A stretch of DNA of 64,000 nucleotides from an uncultured Acidimicrobiales bacterium (GTDB taxonomy: Bacteria; Actinomycetota; Acidimicrobiia; Acidimicrobiales; SZUA-35). The notes beneath the pieces were generated by a model. It saw only the letters and a program-made list of their open reading frames with translations. It was not told where the DNA came from and ran no database searches. A program made the position numbers and the translations under genes. The stretch covers positions 1-64,000 of the forward strand of contig CALAJQ010000026.1 in NCBI GenBank assembly GCA_937922785.1, given 5' to 3'. Positions 61,544 to 64,000 of the stretch are shown piece after piece (positions within the stretch are counted from its first letter, which is position 1; the number at the start of each line of letters is the position of its first letter).

Positions 61544-64000
61544 CAGCAACTCGCGAGCCGCTGCAAGCGCGTCTGGAACGCCGTCGCCATTTCGTCCGCC
61601 TGCCATTGCCACGTCTTTACCTTTGCCACCGCCGCCCTGGATTGACTTGGCTCCTGCGGCGATCAGGTCTGATGCGTCGACTCCTGCTTCGGGTGACACC
61701 GCGGCAACAAGTGCTGCGCCTCCACCTTCAGGAACACCGCCAATGACAACTGCGCTGATGGCATCGTTGTTGCGCGAAGCCACAGCCAGTGACTTCATGG
61801 CGTCTCGATCGAGGCCATCAATTTGAACCACGATCTTGCCGTCAGTTGCATCTGCGATCAGCTCAGCGGACTTACCGGCTGCGACCTGGGCCCGGAGGCT
61901 TTTGATCTCATTGTTGGCCTGGTCAAGTTCGGACAGCCGCTTGGCAATCGCAGTTCCAAGTTCAGAGCGAGGAACACCCAGAGCTTCGGCAAGTTGAGCT
62001 GTTTCGTTCTGCTCGGCCCGCAGCAGGGCAATTGGGCCGGTGCCGGTGATTGCTTCGATCCTTCGTATGTTGGACCCGATGCTTCCCTCGCTGACAATCT
62101 TGATTGGGCCGATGTCGCCAAGAGCCTTCACGTGAGTGCCGCCGCAGAACTCTAACGAAGGTCCGGCTTTGAGGACTCGCACTAGCTCACCGTACTTATC
62201 GCCGAAGAACGCAATGGCGCCCATGTCCTCGGCCTGAGCCTTAGTGACTTCGGGGTGTTCGGTCTGTTCATTACTTAGAACGGCAGCGTTGGCGAGGTCT
62301 TCGATGGTTTCTAGATCGGTCTTGGAAAGAGAGTCGAAATGGCTGAAGTCGAAGCGAAGCCGGTCGGGAGCAACAAGTGACCCCTGCTGTTGGACGTGGT
62401 CGCCGAGGTGAGTTCGAAGCGCCCAGTGCAGCACGTGGGTTCCGGTGTGATTTCGAGCAATGGCCGCCCGGCGAGCAGCGTGAACTGTGGCCTTTACCTT
62501 CATGCCAGGTTCAAACGTGCCTTGGGTGACCTCAACTTTGTGGCGGTGAATGCCTGGCACTGCGTACACAGTGTTTGTCACTAGCGCTTCGCCAGCGACC
62601 GATCCGTTGGCGTCTATTGATTGAAGAATTCCAGTGTCGCCAACTTGGCCACCTGACTCTGCGTAGAACGGTGTGCGGTCAAGGAATATCGAAGCACCGG
62701 GGGTTCCCATCTGGGACACCAACACGATTTCAGCATCGACCTGCTCCAACTCGCCCCGGCCTACAAACTCGGTTAGGCCACGGGTCTCCATAAGTGCTTG
62801 AACCGCCTCGATGTCAACAGCAGCAGTGGCATCGCTTCTGGCCGCCTTGGCCCGCTGACGTTGCTGATCCATTTCTGCGTCAAAGCCGGCCCGGTCAAGC
62901 GTGTAGCCGCGCTCGGCCAGAACTTCAGCGGTTACTTCATATGGGAAGCCGTAGGTGTCGTGCAGCCCAAACGCCACCGACCCCTCTAGCTCTGAACCCT
63001 CGGGCAGTCCTTCAAGCCGGTCGTTCAATATGCCCAGGCCCTTGGCCAAGGTCTTTCGGAACTGGGTCTCTTCACGGGTCACTACGTTCTCAACTAGGTC
63101 GGCGGTGGCAACAAGCTGCGGGTAGTCGCTTCCCATGATCTCTACAACTGCCTTAGCTAGCGACGGAGTCACGAGGTCGTTGACGCCCAGCAGATATGCA
63201 AACCGGATAGCCCGACGCATGATGCGACGCAACACGTAACCGCGGTCTTCATTCGATGGAAAGACACCATCACTAATTAGGAACGTCATGGTGCGGGCGT
63301 GCTCGGCCAGCACTCGCAAGGCCAAGTCCGAATTGTCGTCAGCGCCGATTTTGTATCCGGTGATGTTCGAAGCAACTTCGACAAGGCGCGCCATTTCGTC
63401 AATTTCAAAGACGCTGTCTTTGCCCTGGAGGACAGACAGAACACGTTCTAGGCCAGCGCCAGTGTCGATGCTGGGTTTAGGCAGTGGAGTGGAGTTACCG
63501 TCAGCATCGGTCTCGAACTGCATGAACACGAGGTTCCAAATTTCGACGTAGCGCTCTTCGGCCTCGGGGTTGGCGGGGCCACCCTCGGGCCCGTACTCGG
63601 GACCTTTGTCCCAGAAGATCTCCGACGAGGGACCATTGGGCCCGGTGTCTGCCATTCGCCACCAGTTGTCTTCATCAAGACGCTGGATTCGTTCCAGAGG
63701 CAGGCCAACGTTCTTGTGCCAGAGCTGTTCGGCTTCGTCATCGGTTAGGTGAACCGTGACCCAAAGCCGATCGGGGTCGAGGCCAAGTTCCTGGGTGAAA
63801 AACGCCCAAGCATCAGTGATGGCGGTCTCTTTGAAGTAGTCACCAAAGGAGAAGTTGCCCATCATCTCAAAGAATGTGAGGTGACGCTTCGTCCTGCCGA
63901 CTTCGTCGAGGTCGTTGTGCTTGCCGCCAGCACGGACGCACTTCTGAACTGACACTGCTCTTGGTGCAGGCGGCTTCTCGGCGCCAATGAAATAGTTCTT
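61535..64000 (-). CDS. alaS: Alanyl-tRNA synthetase (N-terminus beyond right edge)
   Basis: At least 821 residues. The frame is open to base 64000 and the codons there read KNYFIGAEKPPAPRAVSVQKC, so about 50 N-terminal residues are missing. Seen: the class II catalytic part (FFEMMGNFSFGDYFKE), the editing domain HTGTHVLHWALR with the CGGTH zinc/editing motif, and the C-terminal DHHA1 region with glycine-rich GGGGKGKDVAMAGG. A GTG at 63955 is not the true start. Confidence 0.96.
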   Translation of the reverse strand, partial: KNYFIGAEKPPAPRAVSVQKCVRAGGKHNDLDEVGRTKRHLTFFEMMGNFSFGDYFKETAITDAWAFFTQELGLDPDRLWVTVHLTDDEAEQLWHKNVGLPLERIQRLDEDNWWRMADTGPNGPSSEIFWDKGPEYGPEGGPANPEAEERYVEIWNLVFMQFETDADGNSTPLPKPSIDTGAGLERVLSVLQGKDSVFEIDEMARLVEVASNITGYKIGADDNSDLALRVLAEHARTMTFLISDGVFPSNEDRGYVLRRIMRRAIRFAYLLGVNDLVTPSLAKAVVEIMGSDYPQLVATADLVENVVTREETQFRKTLAKGLGILNDRLEGLPEGSELEGSVAFGLHDTYGFPYEVTAEVLAERGYTLDRAGFDAEMDQQRQRAKAARSDATAAVDIEAVQALMETRGLTEFVGRGELEQVDAEIVLVSQMGTPGASIFLDRTPFYAESGGQVGDTGILQSIDANGSVAGEALVTNTVYAVPGIHRHKVEVTQGTFEPGMKVKATVHAARRAAIARNHTGTHVLHWALRTHLGDHVQQQGSLVAPDRLRFDFSHFDSLSKTDLETIEDLANAAVLSNEQTEHPEVTKAQAEDMGAIAFFGDKYGELVRVLKAGPSLEFCGGTHVKALGDIGPIKIVSEGSIGSNIRRIEAITGTGPIALLRAEQNETAQLAEALGVPRSELGTAIAKRLSELDQANNEIKSLRAQVAAGKSAELIADATDGKIVVQIDGLDRDAMKSLAVASRNNDAISAVVIGGVPEGGGAALVAAVSPEAGVDASDLIAAGAKSIQGGGGKGKDVAMAGGRNGDGVPDALAAARELLGL

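Overview
The window is chromosomal housekeeping DNA from an actinobacterium, most likely of the class Acidimicrobiia. The evidence is an actinobacterial integration host factor gene (mihF), a fused argCJBDFRGH operon, gene blocks that by my recollection follow the same order in Mycobacterium (infC-rpmI-rplT-rRNA methylase-pheST-arg-tyrS, and pyrRBC-carAB-pyrF-mihF-gmk-rpoZ-coaBC-metK-priA-fmt-rsmB), and the character of the partial 16S rRNA. The class is an inference. No phage, insertion sequence, CRISPR array, plasmid or tRNA gene was seen.

Layout, left to right. 1-748: the 5' end of a 16S rRNA gene (minus strand, leaving the window at base 1) and its leader, with a good promoter candidate and a boxA-like antitermination element. 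749-5553: tyrS, a divergent small membrane protein, a SulP anion transporter, a NUDIX hydrolase and a zinc-ribbon membrane protein. 5706-14031: the arginine operon argC-J-B-D-F-R-G-H, almost every junction overlapping or touching, headed by a promoter that overlaps ArgR-type palindromes. 14102-24957: uridine kinase, oligoendopeptidase F, pheST, a secreted phosphodiesterase with duplicated FN3-like domains, an unknown protein, an rRNA methylase, and rplT/rpmI/infC. 25067-36847: DUF1844 protein, GGDEF-EAL protein, hisG, mogA, serA-DUF1015, rsmB-fmt-def, two RNA/SAM methylases, a CDP-alcohol phosphatidyltransferase and a VOC protein. 36849-51411: a long minus-strand run from pyrR through pyrB, pyrC, carA, carB, pyrD, pyrF, mihF, gmk, rpoZ, coaBC and metK to priA, covering de novo UMP synthesis except pyrE. 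51531-64000: a secreted CAP/DUF4214 protein, nusB, efp, pepP, aroB, prepilin peptidase, DUF4388 protein, aroE, an unknown gene, mltG, ruvX and alaS (cut by the right edge).

Translation and regulation. Many transcription-unit heads have a TANNNT hexamer 6-8 bases before the start codon, which suggests leaderless mRNAs, while genes inside operons often carry AGGAG-type ribosome sites or stop/start overlaps. Three starts stand out. gmk appears to begin at CTG inside a CTGA overlap with mihF. infC can only begin at a non-standard codon (ATA), overlapping the stop of a tiny leader ORF. pyrR begins at TTG behind a strong ribosome site, downstream of a textbook PyrR-binding loop, with a complete intrinsic terminator lying inside its first codons.

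A recurrent oddity is short tandem duplication across gene ends. Three 3' gene ends (DUF1844, pepP, alaS) carry 15-24 bp tandem units that include the stop codon, and rsmB, pyrB and the phosphodiesterase carry in-frame repeats. No obviously novel multi-gene system was found. The most interesting material is regulatory.
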